Shown here: positions 55,662 to 64,000 of the stretch, piece by piece
How positions within the stretch are numbered: the first letter of the stretch is position 1
How the letters are laid out: each line of letters starts with the position of its first letter
Assembly: GCF_000153765.1 (NCBI RefSeq)
Contig: NZ_DS022295.1
Location: 389,027-453,026, forward strand
Direction of reading: 5' to 3'
From: Mariprofundus ferrooxydans PV-1
GTDB taxonomy: Bacteria; Pseudomonadota; Zetaproteobacteria; Mariprofundales; Mariprofundaceae
Length of the DNA stretch: 64,000 bases
Position numbers and translations under genes: made by a program
Notes under the pieces: model-generated
What the model was told of the DNA's origin: nothing
Database searches by the model: none
Seen by the model: only the letters and a program-made list of their open reading frames with translations

Positions 55662-56218
55662 TACATATGCTGCGTCGGTGCACTGACGACGCCTCCCTGT
55701 GGATCGCTCTGCGTATGGTTGTTAAAGACATCACGCATGCCGGCCATGCTCTTGTTACCGTGATCGGAGATATCGCTTTGGGCGACAATACTGCCGCCGA
55801 CCTTCAGATCACCGCTCGTCGTGGTTAACGGGGCATCAATGTCAACCGCAACTCCAGATACCAGCTGCATGCGCCGGTCCTTGCGCAGATAGACGTGATC
55901 GCCCCACTGGTTGTAGATGGCATGCTCACCATCTTCATTGCACTGAAAGCGGAAATCCCCATGCTCGGTGGCGATCACGACCGAATGCGCCGTGCGACCG
56001 CCGATCGGCAGTACAATCATCATGGAGCCGGCCGGCGGGCGGCTGGATGTTCCGAAGTGTTGAAAATACTCTATATCGTTAAGCGATTCCCCGTTGATAC
56101 CTTCTCCGGAGATCAGCTGCACGGAGCCTGTTACCTGTATGAGACGGCTGATGCCGCGAAAGGCCAGGCGAATGCCGGCCAGCTTGCGCCGGATACGCTC
56201 ATCAATTATGCGAATCAC
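55661..56218 (-). CDS. Baseplate assembly protein V (Mu gp45)
   Basis: This protein has 185 residues. It contains FRGISRLIQVTGSVQLI at the N-terminus and a beta-helical C-terminal half (DHVYLRKDRRMQLVSG, then a glycine-rich run) typical of the central spike, gp45/gpV. It forms the membrane-piercing tip. The gp44 stop overlaps its start by 4 bp. Confidence 0.9.
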   Translation of the reverse strand: MIRIIDERIRRKLAGIRLAFRGISRLIQVTGSVQLISGEGINGESLNDIEYFQHFGTSSRPPAGSMMIVLPIGGRTAHSVVIATEHGDFRFQCNEDGEHAIYNQWGDHVYLRKDRRMQLVSGVAVDIDAPLTTTSGDLKVGGSIVAQSDISDHGNKSMAGMRDVFNNHTQSDPQGGVVSAPTQHM

Positions 56219-57336
56219 AGTGCCGGACCCGGAATATCGATAATTTTGCCCGGCAGATTATTCCTGCCGTGCCGGTGTTTGCGCGGATGCGCGCCCGCCA
56301 CCCATACACCATCTTCCTTCAACGTAAGTATTGAGCGGGTACCCTCTTTGCGGCTGCCAGTGAAGCGCCTGCCCATCATAAAATAGACAGCATCCAGATG
56401 ATGCGGTTCGGATATCACGCGTACCCGCTGACCGGGTTTCCACAGGATACCGTGATATGCCGTGCCCGGTGCGATAATGCGATGGCCCTTGACTGCAGCG
56501 GTGATGGTTAGTGCATTCAGGCGGGAGTCGGAGATCAGCTTGCGGGCACGATCCCGGCAGATGGCCACGCTCTCCGCATCGTGATCGGTGACCATATGCG
56601 GCCGGTAGATGCCTATCATGCCGTCATCCTTAACCGTAGCACTGAGCGCATTGCGGCCACTCTCCAGCATGTTTCCCGGAGCCTGGCCGAATACCGTAAC
56701 CTCAGAATATCGACCCTGCATCGAGCGGTTCACATTAATCGACAGTGCATTATTGCCTTTACCGGAGCGCCGCATAACCAGCTCGGCCACCACCGGCGAT
56801 GTATAGTCGGGCCCGCCGATCACCAGCGTGCCGTCCGGCTCAAACCAGGGCCACAAGCCGTTTGCCTCGGCGGAGTACTGCAGGGTGCGCCAGGCTGAAT
56901 CTCCCGGCTCGACGTTTATTTTCTCGCGCATCAGCGTTTCATCGGCATCAATACGAATTTTCGTATAACCGAACGGGCGCACCACCTTGGCGACTACCTC
57001 GGCTAGCGTCACCTGCATAGCTGTGAAAATAGGGGCGGAACAATCGAGCAGAGTGCCGGCACTATCACGGCCGGAGAGACTTAAGCTATGGCGGTTACGC
57101 GTAAGCGGCTGAGCCTCATCATCAATGTGACCGACCAGCACTGTTTCACCGCCGATGCGCACCTCGACCTGTGCACCAGCCTGCACATCGGGCGGAATTT
57201 TGCCGTTAACCAGACCCAGACCAACACGCCAGGCATCGGCCGGCGTGATGAAATCCGAATCGATTTCATAGCTCTCCCATTCGGCATGCATCTTGCCGCC
57301 GATAAGCAGCTCAACCTGATCAACCGGCATAGGCAT
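56215..57336 (-). CDS. Mu gp44-like baseplate hub protein
   Basis: This protein has 373 residues. It starts VDQVELLIGGKMHAEWESYEI and has VEVRIGGETVLVGHIDD and SGRDSAGTLLDCSAP blocks of the gp44/gpD hub family, with a lysozyme-like hub fold. It joins the spike to the tail tube. It overlaps the end of the gp43 gene by 17 bp. Confidence 0.9.
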   Translation of the reverse strand: MPMPVDQVELLIGGKMHAEWESYEIDSDFITPADAWRVGLGLVNGKIPPDVQAGAQVEVRIGGETVLVGHIDDEAQPLTRNRHSLSLSGRDSAGTLLDCSAPIFTAMQVTLAEVVAKVVRPFGYTKIRIDADETLMREKINVEPGDSAWRTLQYSAEANGLWPWFEPDGTLVIGGPDYTSPVVAELVMRRSGKGNNALSINVNRSMQGRYSEVTVFGQAPGNMLESGRNALSATVKDDGMIGIYRPHMVTDHDAESVAICRDRARKLISDSRLNALTITAAVKGHRIIAPGTAYHGILWKPGQRVRVISEPHHLDAVYFMMGRRFTGSRKEGTRSILTLKEDGVWVAGAHPRKHRHGRNNLPGKIIDIPGPAL

Positions 57337-58549
57337 GCAGTTGCTCCCCGGCTTCCAGTATTACGCTGCGTCCGCCATTGAGTCGATAGAGTTCGGTTGC
57401 ACGATCGTGATCGGCGTACCACAGATGCGCCAGCAGACGCATATTCGCAGGCGCTTCCACAATTTTATCCACCAGCGGAGGGCGGGCCTCAATAACGGCG
57501 CGACCAGCCTCCTGGACAGCCAGCGCCTGATCCTTCAGCGGCTCTGTGATGGTGCGTGCCTGATCGATACTGTAGGTAATGCGCACCTGATCGATAGCAG
57601 CATTGATTTCCTTGCGTGCGACATTCACCACGGTCTCAACTTCTGTCGGCGACATCGATGGCGCAGCGGATTCCGCCTGCAGCACAAGCCCGGCTGCCTG
57701 AGCTATGCGCACAGCGGATGTGACGCGAATTGATGTGGCCGCAGCCGCTGTAGCCTGTGCCTCGCTCGGCGCAGTGCCGGCAACAATGGGCCCGGATGTT
57801 TGCGCTGATGAATATGATGAGAGCCCTGCCAGCTGCAGCTGCGCATTGATCCAGTCGGCGTTCAGACCGGATCCGGCGCTAAAGGTGAACATATCGACCA
57901 TGCCGGCGGATAGCGCAGCGATATCGGTTGCCCAGGCGGCCGGATAGCGGATTACATCGAGCATCGACAGCACCACACCTTCGCCGGCAGCGAGCTGTGC
58001 AAGAGGGGCTGTCATCTGCGCACGCAGCGTATCCAGTGCCGCGATGGGGCTGGCGGCGCGCAGCCGATCCACGACATCTGCGATCGAGGTGGATACGGCT
58101 GACAGCGCACTATCGCCGTGACTGGCGGATGCTTCGGCTGTTTGCGAAGCTGTGGAACGGGTGAAGAACGGGCTTGCAGGCGTTGATTCAATGAACTCGA
58201 TGGCAACGGTAGCCCGATCGGGATTATCGGCATCATGCCGAATGCTGCCTGTTCTCAGCCTGGCAACAGCCTGCGGCACCAAGCCGAATATCGGATGTAC
58301 AAATTCGCCTGCACCTCCGGAACGAACAGCCTTCAGGAATGATTGCAGCCGCTGCTCATAATCAGGCCCGTAAAAAACAGCCTGGCCGGCTGTATGCCAG
58401 GCACCATCGCCTGTCTCTTCGAGGTCGGCACCGTTTACATAGGGATAGGCATGCTCGACAATAGCGCTGTCGCAGCCGTCATCCGTCGAGATAAACTCGA
58501 AGGTGATGCCCTTAAAGGATGCGTCGAGTAGTTGATCAGCCCATGCCAT
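57320..58549 (-). CDS. Mu gp43-like DNA circularisation protein N
   Basis: This protein has 409 residues from ATG 58549. The N-terminal domain (WADQLLDASFKGITFEFISTDD, read as blocks, and EFVHPIFGLVPQA) is the DNA circularisation N family. In Mu it is a tail/baseplate protein (N). A TTG at 58558 is an alternative start. A 57-bp gap separates it from the tape measure, with a GCGGAAG/CTTCCGC hairpin. Confidence 0.85.
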   Translation of the reverse strand: MAWADQLLDASFKGITFEFISTDDGCDSAIVEHAYPYVNGADLEETGDGAWHTAGQAVFYGPDYEQRLQSFLKAVRSGGAGEFVHPIFGLVPQAVARLRTGSIRHDADNPDRATVAIEFIESTPASPFFTRSTASQTAEASASHGDSALSAVSTSIADVVDRLRAASPIAALDTLRAQMTAPLAQLAAGEGVVLSMLDVIRYPAAWATDIAALSAGMVDMFTFSAGSGLNADWINAQLQLAGLSSYSSAQTSGPIVAGTAPSEAQATAAAATSIRVTSAVRIAQAAGLVLQAESAAPSMSPTEVETVVNVARKEINAAIDQVRITYSIDQARTITEPLKDQALAVQEAGRAVIEARPPLVDKIVEAPANMRLLAHLWYADHDRATELYRLNGGRSVILEAGEQLHAYAG

Positions 58550-58615
58550 AGTCGGCAAAATTACGCGCGCGCGCGAGTCCGGTTAAGGCGGAAGGACTTC
58601 CGCGTATTCACATCA

Positions 58616-60550
58616 TCACTGACGGCTTGCCTGGCGAACATGATGATCCTCAACTGCCGCGACGATGTTGCCATTCTGCACATCCACGGTGACCTTGACC
58701 GGAACCGGCTTGCTCTGCTCATGCAATAGTGCATAGACCAATGCGCCGAAGTTATCTTCGCCGCTCATTTTCTTCGCGCCCCAGTCCAGGCCGTTATTGA
58801 TCAGCGTACCTGCGCCATATCCGGTGCCGAAAGCTGCCGCGCCGCCTAGCATCCACGGATTGGTTGCAAGGCCTGTCAGCATGGCGCCGGCACCACGGAG
58901 AAGCCCCATGCCTTTACCGCCCAAGCCCTTGAGCTTGCCCAGCAGGCCGCCGGCCCCTGCACCGGCGGCACCGCCGCCAAGCGTGCCAGCAATACCTGCC
59001 GCCATTGTGGCTGCTGCCATCGCAGTGAGTGCTGTTGTTGCGGCTACGACAGATGTGGTAAAGCCGGGGTAGGTGCGTGCCATTTCGGTGAAGCCGGCGG
59101 CAACTGCGCCGACCAGCGGCGTCAGCATCTCGGCGGCATTCTGGCTGGCAAACGCCTTCTCATTGGCAGCCTGCTGTGTTTTGAAGGCGGCCTCATCGGC
59201 AATAACAGCGAAGTTTTTATCGGCTGCACCGCTCCCGGCCAGCACGCGTCGCTTTACATCCGCCACGTATTTTCGATTGCCCATGATCCCGACCAGCGCC
59301 ATCAGTGCCTGGCGATCCTGTACCATCAGGCCGATGGATGCTCCCTGCAGAATATCGACCTGCGATGAAAGCACATCGCGTCGTTCACTGCCCGTAGCTG
59401 TGGACAGCTTCGCCTGCAGCGCCTGGTATTTCTTATTATTTCCAGCCACGACATCAACGAGACCGACAAAGGCATCCAGCGCGTTGAGCCCCTTGGCTCG
59501 GGCATGGGCAATATTTCCTGGCAGGTCGTAGCCTAGGCGTTTAAAATCCATTGTGGCATCGCGGCTGTTTATCTTAGCCAGCAGATTGACCAGGTTATTA
59601 CCAGCTTCATCCTTAGTGCCGGCTGTAATCGCCGATGCCTGGTTGGCTGCCAGCAGCGAGGCCAGGCCGGGTATGCCGCTCATACCTGCCTGTTTGGCTG
59701 CAGCCATCTGCGCCGGCAACCACTTGGCCATATCCTTCAGCTCAAAGCCGCCCGCCTGACCGGCTGTGATAGCCATATCGAAGACCCTGCTCATCTGGTC
59801 CGGTGAAATCTTGAAGGTTTGCATGCCGCGAATGCCTATATTCGCCAGCTCTGCAGGCGCTGCACCGGATGCAGTGGATGCTTTCACCAGCGATGGCAGC
59901 ATGCCCATTGCATTTTTCGGGCTCATAGCGCCTGATGCAATCAGCGTATCCAGCGCGCCGGCAGCCTCTTCACGTGTACCGCCACCGACACGTACGGCAT
60001 TGCGGACGGCCGCCTGCAGCTCACGCTTGCCCATAATGCGGCCGAGTGTATTGCGATCGGAAAAGGCGGTGTTGGACATCTGAGCCAGCGTCATGCTGTA
60101 GTCCATTGTTTTGCCGACCGGCCGGGATAGCACATAGCCGCCGGACATGAGGCCTGCGGCTACACGGCCGCCCGACTGCATGCCGCGCATGACCTTCTGG
60201 GACAGGGATAGCTTGCCCATTTCATTATTCAGCTCGCGTAATCTGTTGCGGTAGGCTTCGGCTGCTCTGGTTTGTTCGCGCAGGCTAAGATTGCCGGCGC
60301 GGGTCATGCGATTATAGGCTGCTTCGGTGTGCTGTACTTCGCGGCGGATATTCTGCTCAGTACGGATGCCGAGTACGGAGGCGGCAGATCTCTGTTTGGC
60401 AAGATTGCCGACCGAGCGGGTGAGGCCTTCGGTGGTTTTTTCGGTGGCCCTGATGCCAGCCTGGATATCCCGCTGCGCGCGGCCGAAGTCGCGCGATGCC
60501 AGATCGCGCAGCCGCATAATCAGGGCAAATTCGAGATTCCTGCCGCTCAT
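58616..60550 (-). CDS. Tail tape measure protein
   Basis: This protein has 644 residues. A long helical N-terminal part (about 20-130) is followed by a TP901-type core (GGTREEAAGALDTLIASGAMSP, KASTASGAAPAELANIGIRGMQTFKIS as blocks). Hydrophobic Gly/Ala segments near residues 500-570 could insert in a membrane. It sets the tail length and may help DNA entry. Its ATG overlaps the stop of the frameshift extension (ATGA). Confidence 0.93.
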   Translation of the reverse strand: MSGRNLEFALIMRLRDLASRDFGRAQRDIQAGIRATEKTTEGLTRSVGNLAKQRSAASVLGIRTEQNIRREVQHTEAAYNRMTRAGNLSLREQTRAAEAYRNRLRELNNEMGKLSLSQKVMRGMQSGGRVAAGLMSGGYVLSRPVGKTMDYSMTLAQMSNTAFSDRNTLGRIMGKRELQAAVRNAVRVGGGTREEAAGALDTLIASGAMSPKNAMGMLPSLVKASTASGAAPAELANIGIRGMQTFKISPDQMSRVFDMAITAGQAGGFELKDMAKWLPAQMAAAKQAGMSGIPGLASLLAANQASAITAGTKDEAGNNLVNLLAKINSRDATMDFKRLGYDLPGNIAHARAKGLNALDAFVGLVDVVAGNNKKYQALQAKLSTATGSERRDVLSSQVDILQGASIGLMVQDRQALMALVGIMGNRKYVADVKRRVLAGSGAADKNFAVIADEAAFKTQQAANEKAFASQNAAEMLTPLVGAVAAGFTEMARTYPGFTTSVVAATTALTAMAAATMAAGIAGTLGGGAAGAGAGGLLGKLKGLGGKGMGLLRGAGAMLTGLATNPWMLGGAAAFGTGYGAGTLINNGLDWGAKKMSGEDNFGALVYALLHEQSKPVPVKVTVDVQNGNIVAAVEDHHVRQASRQ

Positions 60551-60753
60551 TTCTTCTTGCGCCTCCCTCTATAGCGAGTGGTTCTTGAATTGGCAGCCGG
60601 CGGCTTGTTGCCGGTTAACTTCAGCTGCATGGCCATGTGTGATTCAACTTCGGCCATGCGCATCTGCAGCACCCTGTGAGGGTCGAACCCGGCGCGGGCG
60701 AGAACGGCCTGCGTTAAGCGGACTGTGGCAAGCTCTCGCTCAACGCATCGAGC
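60547..60753 (-). CDS. Frameshift extension of the tail assembly chaperone (gp41')
   Basis: In the -1 frame after A AAA AAG (60753-60759), 68 codons remain open and end at TGA overlapping the tape measure start. The tail is basic (RYRGRRKKK). It has no start of its own at a good site, so it is probably expressed only by frameshifting, as in lambda G-GT and Mu gp41/41'. The fused product would have 173 residues. Confidence 0.75.
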   Translation of the reverse strand, partial: ARCVERELATVRLTQAVLARAGFDPHRVLQMRMAEVESHMAMQLKLTGNKPPAANSRTTRYRGRRKKK

Positions 60754-61067
60754 TTTTTTTCGATTTCATCGTCTGCCTTCTCGATGATGAGCGTATCGCG
60801 ATCGGACATATCCAGCATCTCATCCAACGTGAGCTGGCGGCCGAGATTCTCAATATCCAGTTTTTGCGCGATGGTAGCATAGCGCAACTGGTTGGATGTG
60901 GCCTCCGTCGTGTCGATACCTTCCTCAGCCAGAGCTTCGGCAGCACGGATCGAATCGCGCAGCGTTCCTGCACGCAGGCGGAACTTGCGATAGCGTACAC
61001 CTTCGATACAGATGCCGATCGGCAGTACATCGGCAACAGATAGCTCGCTCAATTCCGCATCACTCAT
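60714..61067 (-). CDS. Tail assembly chaperone (Mu gp41-like)
   Basis: This protein has 117 residues from ATG 61067, which overlaps the tube stop (ATGA). It is acidic and helical, typical of the chaperone between tube and tape measure. The slippery heptamer A AAA AAG lies at codons 103-105. The protein ends 12 codons after the slip site in the normal frame. Confidence 0.85.
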   Translation of the reverse strand: MSDAELSELSVADVLPIGICIEGVRYRKFRLRAGTLRDSIRAAEALAEEGIDTTEATSNQLRYATIAQKLDIENLGRQLTLDEMLDMSDRDTLIIEKADDEIEKKLDALSESLPQSA

Positions 61068-61435
61068 GGCTTGATCCTGCGCAGGCAATAGAGACTGACA
61101 TCACGCACGGCCTCGCCCTCAAGCTGATAGCGGCTGCCGATACTGGTGGTATTGCTATCGACAAATGTGGTTCGCTTGGTCGGATTTCCGACCGGATAAA
61201 TCACGATCTGTGCATCGATCATGCTTTCCCAGTCGAACTCGCCGACTGCCGGTGCCGGTGCTGTGATCTTCATGTCATAGGTCTTGACGCCATTAACGCT
61301 GCCGCGCGCCCGACCTGTTCTGTTCATCGTTTTCACCGCTTTGCGGCCGGTATTGATCGTCTCATCAAAGCTGATGACATCGACCTCCTGTCCATTGACT
61401 TCGCAGACGATTTCGCCATCGTATTCAAGTGCCAT
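61064..61435 (-). CDS. Tail tube protein (Mu gp40/M)
   Basis: This protein has 123 residues. It has the beta-rich tube fold with VNGVKTYDMKITAP and IYPVGNPTKRTTFVDS blocks. It forms the inner tube inside the contractile sheath. A Shine-Dalgarno (GGAG) precedes the ATG. Confidence 0.9.
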   Translation of the reverse strand: MALEYDGEIVCEVNGQEVDVISFDETINTGRKAVKTMNRTGRARGSVNGVKTYDMKITAPAPAVGEFDWESMIDAQIVIYPVGNPTKRTTFVDSNTTSIGSRYQLEGEAVRDVSLYCLRRIKP

Positions 61436-61457
61436 TTAAGTCTCCTTTGCGTATCGT

Positions 61458-62879
61458 TTACAGAATCAGGTCGAGACGGTTGGCGATAACATGCAGGCCA
61501 TTAACCACATCGACAGGAATCTTGGTGTTGTAGCGGTCCGGATCGACCGCATCATCTTCAAGAAGCAGGCCGGCCTTGTTGGCATCGACATTCTCGATGA
61601 TCTCCAGATCTTCAAGCTTGTAGAGCACATTCATGATCTCATCTTTTACCCGTGCCTTCGTGCGCACAGACTTCTTATCACGCGGGAAGCGCAGCGCGAT
61701 ACGCTGCTCGATAGCCGCTGCAACATAGTCGAGGGTACCGATGGTCTGCCAGTCGCGCATGGAGATATCGGGCACGCCGTTGGCATTGAGCAGATAGGTG
61801 GTGACCGAGCGTACGATCTGCACCTTGTTGCCGGGACCGACATGCGTGGGTGTTACGCCGTTATGCAGTGCGGCCTCGATCTGCGTTCCGGAAAGCCAGC
61901 TGGCACTAGGCGGCGGCTTGATGCCTGTTAGCGGCAGGTCATTGAGCGGACGCGCCGGATCCTCCTCGCTAGCGGCCACGGAGCCCATCGCTGCACCTAC
62001 ACCATAAGAGGGCGAATCGGTGCCGGGAACCAGGCAGGATAGCATGCGGCCGCTGTTGATTGTAGCCGCCATCGTGGTGGCGCCGGCATAGGTGCCGTTA
62101 TAGCCGAAGGTGGCGCGGCAACGGCGCTTCTCAAGCGGGCCGGAAACCGCATCGATATGGGTGCGCAGCGCAGTCAGGCTGGTCTGATCATTGAACGCGC
62201 AGAGCAGAATATCGTGGCCGGCATTATAGACGGCTGTGAGTGCTGTCGAGATATCGGGATCATTCAAACCTCCACTCATCGCCGTGGTAACAGCCGTGAC
62301 GCCGGCAACCTTGATACGCGTGCTTACCTTGATACCATTGCCGAGCGTCCCCTTGTTTTTTGCCGTCAGTGTTAACACACCCAGCGCTGCAGTGGCAACA
62401 ACAGGCAAATCCGGCTGCAGGTCGATCTGTGCCTTGAGCGCTGCAGCAATAGCATCGGCGCTGTCGCCGGATGCAACGGCGATATCGACAGCCTGATCGT
62501 CGATATCCAGGCCAAAGGCTCCATTGGCGGAGGCAGGGCCGGTGATCGTTACCGTATCGGCAGCGGCGACGCCGGCAGCGGCGTCATCCAGAGTGATCGC
62601 CTGCAGGCTGAGATAGCGATTGGCCTTGATGGCGGCGCGGCATGTCAGGTGAGCGATCGATCCGTACCCGAAATAGACCGCAGCCTCATCGTCGGAGAAG
62701 ATATCTACAGCAACATTGGCCTGCACGGATCCTGCCGCCAGGCGCTGCCCGATCACCAGTACCTTATACAGATTGGCAGGCAGCGTGTTGACTGCCATTT
62801 TAGTATTGAACTCGCTATAGACTCCCGGTGTACTCCTGGACGATGGGATGCCATCGAATGTGATATTGGCGCTCGGCAT
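61458..62879 (-). CDS. Contractile tail sheath protein (Mu gp39/L)
   Basis: This protein has 473 residues of the phage sheath family: ITFDGIPSSRSTPGVYSEFN at the start, a central DILLCAFNDQTSLTALRTHIDAVS segment (in blocks), and a C-terminal sheath domain (YLLNANGVPDISMRDWQTIGTLDY). It contracts to drive the tube through the envelope. Confidence 0.93.
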   Translation of the reverse strand: MPSANITFDGIPSSRSTPGVYSEFNTKMAVNTLPANLYKVLVIGQRLAAGSVQANVAVDIFSDDEAAVYFGYGSIAHLTCRAAIKANRYLSLQAITLDDAAAGVAAADTVTITGPASANGAFGLDIDDQAVDIAVASGDSADAIAAALKAQIDLQPDLPVVATAALGVLTLTAKNKGTLGNGIKVSTRIKVAGVTAVTTAMSGGLNDPDISTALTAVYNAGHDILLCAFNDQTSLTALRTHIDAVSGPLEKRRCRATFGYNGTYAGATTMAATINSGRMLSCLVPGTDSPSYGVGAAMGSVAASEEDPARPLNDLPLTGIKPPPSASWLSGTQIEAALHNGVTPTHVGPGNKVQIVRSVTTYLLNANGVPDISMRDWQTIGTLDYVAAAIEQRIALRFPRDKKSVRTKARVKDEIMNVLYKLEDLEIIENVDANKAGLLLEDDAVDPDRYNTKIPVDVVNGLHVIANRLDLIL

Positions 62880-62891
62880 GATACCTCTCCT

Positions 62892-63101
62892 TTACTTCTC
62901 GATGTTCTGTGCAGCTTTCTTATCTGCTGCCAGCTGCGCTTTCCACTCGGCATCGGTGGCTATTACCAGGTCGCCATCGTTGATCATGGCACGGTAGTAG
63001 TGGCAATCCTCCACCTCGATAATCCGCGTATCGTCGATATAATGTTTCGGGCGGTGCAGCAGGGGCGCCCTGATTCCCTTTTTAGCCTTGACTCGCAGCA
63101 T
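62892..63101 (-). CDS. Mu gp38-like protein (DUF2635)
   Basis: This 69-residue protein has the DUF2635 pattern VKAKKG ... RIIEVEDCHYYRAMINDGDL. It is a small protein always placed before the sheath in Mu-type phages; its role is unknown. Confidence 0.85.
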   Translation of the reverse strand: MLRVKAKKGIRAPLLHRPKHYIDDTRIIEVEDCHYYRAMINDGDLVIATDAEWKAQLAADKKAAQNIEK

Positions 63102-63110
63102 CCTATCCTC

Positions 63111-63704
63111 CTATGCCAGTGTGATTTCATCGGACAGATCGGCGGTACCGTCGTCCGGTTGCAGGTGATAATCGATTCCCAGCTTCAGGAAGTCTCCGGA
63201 GGTTGGATCGATCGCCTCGCGCGGCATCTCCTCGACAAATTCCGTGTGCCACTCGCGCACGAATACGGCAATGCCCTGACCACCCAGCCGGGTGTTATAG
63301 AGTGTGCGCGTGGCTCCCGGTTGCAGCTTTGTGATTGGCAACCCCAGATCGTTGCCGAGCAACATCGTGCGTGTGTCGGCCAGCATCTGATAAACACCGA
63401 CCTCCAGGATGGCGCCACCAACAGATACCCCGTATCGGGTGGCACGCTCGCCGCGCACATTGCGGGCTGCATGCATCACCGCGAAAGTGGCCGGCGTGAT
63501 CCACTTGCTGCCGGCCGAGTTTTTCTTCCGCGATTTGCCAGAGCCGGCAAAGGTAACCCAGATAGCCGGGAACCCGCGCACCACCTGACCCAGATCCTCA
63601 TCCAGCTCGCCGCCGTAGCTGGCCACGGCCTTGAGCTGGTAGCCCAGCCCCGGCCGGGCGGCTTCAATGCGATTGATGATCGCATCCTCAATCGCATCGA
63701 TCAT
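63111..63704 (-). CDS. Mu gp37-like protein (DUF1834)
   Basis: This 197-residue protein contains the DUF1834 blocks GFPAIWVTFAGS and VGGAILEVGVYQMLADTR. It is thought to be a tail terminator or connector component. Its start overlaps the gp36 end by 4 bp. Confidence 0.88.
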   Translation of the reverse strand: MIDAIEDAIINRIEAARPGLGYQLKAVASYGGELDEDLGQVVRGFPAIWVTFAGSGKSRKKNSAGSKWITPATFAVMHAARNVRGERATRYGVSVGGAILEVGVYQMLADTRTMLLGNDLGLPITKLQPGATRTLYNTRLGGQGIAVFVREWHTEFVEEMPREAIDPTSGDFLKLGIDYHLQPDDGTADLSDEITLA

Positions 63705-64000
63705 ATAAAGCCCGTATCGCTACGGCCAAAAACGTGGCCTGATGTAACCATCTCCGCACCATTATTGCTCGGAGTTGGCTTGCCAGCCTCATTCGGCCCG
63801 AGGCTAACTTTTCCTGCTGCCACAGATCGCAACCAGGCAATAGCATTGTCAAACTCATTTTTCACATGCTCGGTCGGATTATTGTCGTACAAGTAGTAAC
63901 GCGCAATATCACCGGCCTTCCGTTTGAGCGGGAAAGGCACCGTGCTCAATGATGGATATCGCTCCTGGATATAGGTGTTGACCTCACCGTGGCATCAGCG
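63701..64000 (-). CDS. Mu gp36-like protein (DUF1320), partial, with possible frameshift
   Basis: The C-terminal ~90 residues fit DUF1320: EVNTYIQERYPS, FPLKRKAGDIARYYLYDNN and FDNAIAWLRSVAAGKVSLG. The gene runs off the window. Upstream of codon GAG at 63983-63985 the expected frame (ADAT) differs by one base and the C-terminal frame hits TGA at 63995-63997, so there may be a single-base deletion near 63986-63988. A TTG at 63947 is the first in-frame start after it. Alternatively this is a sequencing error. Confidence 0.75.

Larger units (their letters stand above)
49101..64000 (-). mobile_element. Mu-like prophage, tail module and right end (continues beyond the window)
   Basis: Gene order on the minus strand matches the Mu tail region: gp36, gp37, gp38, sheath, tube, chaperone, tape measure, gp43, gp44, gp45, gp46, gp47, gp48, fibres. 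The left limit is set at TG 49101, where a tandem 22-bp repeat resembles transposase-binding sites. The other end is outside the window. The region 48897-49100 before it holds no gene. Confidence 0.85.

Noticed and set aside
62649..63896. 415-residue plus-strand frame
   Set aside because: Antisense shadow of the sheath, gp38-like and gp37-like genes.

Overview
This window looks like the chromosome of an environmental, free-living proteobacterium that carries a Mu-like prophage at its right end. The host genes fit that group: rpoH, prfC, erpA, aat, the tldD/pmbA pair, gltBD, apbE, trmL, rsgA and mntP. The mixture (an archaeal-type AMP phosphorylase beside an archaeal-like PRPP synthetase, many single-domain response regulators, lipoproteins and small outer-membrane barrels) reminds me of Zetaproteobacteria such as Mariprofundus. 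That is an inference from gene content only; no rRNA or other decisive marker is present.

Left part (1-12.2 kb). The tail of an M20-type amidohydrolase is followed by a tightly coupled three-gene signalling operon: receiver protein, 1017-residue hybrid kinase, receiver protein. The kinase starts with an NAD(P)-type Rossmann domain and ends with a degenerate GGDEF domain. Next come a degenerate P-loop protein paired with a peptidoglycan-binding protein, a beta-propeller lipoprotein, thioredoxin, and a coupled MidA / RlmD-like methyltransferase / peptide-binding lipoprotein run. A metallophosphoesterase and a CarS-like membrane protein converge after that.

Middle part (12.3-48.9 kb). AMP phosphorylase and a PRPP synthetase-like gene form a small operon. 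An accessory, partly decayed stretch (15-18.1 kb) holds nhaA flanked by two remnants of the same DUF302-type gene, a SnoaL-like protein, CsaA and the scar of a quinone oxidoreductase gene. Housekeeping and metabolic genes follow: prfC, apbE, erpA, metG, DUF2062, fructosamine kinase, aat, DUF4438 with a nitrilase, mntP, rsgA, a TerB-DnaJ protein, trmL, rpoH, pmbA/tldD, EI24, a HAD phosphatase, gltD/gltB, a short-chain dehydrogenase, a PHP phosphatase and tRNA-Lys. Two copies of a ~140-bp intergenic element with inverted DnaA boxes lie at 29.3 and 32.6 kb. Hairpin-rich intergenic elements lie at 34.3 and 40.3 kb.

Right part (about 49.1-64 kb). All genes are on the minus strand and follow the order of the phage Mu tail module: gp36, gp37, gp38, sheath, tube, tail chaperone with a predicted -1 frameshift on A AAA AAG, tape measure, gp43, gp44, gp45, gp46, gp47, gp48, then fibre genes. 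One fibre gene has seven 183-bp collagen-like repeats arranged as a 549-bp higher-order duplication. A tandem 22-bp repeat beginning with TG at 49101 probably marks the right end of the phage genome. The head, lysis and transposase genes would lie beyond 64 kb.
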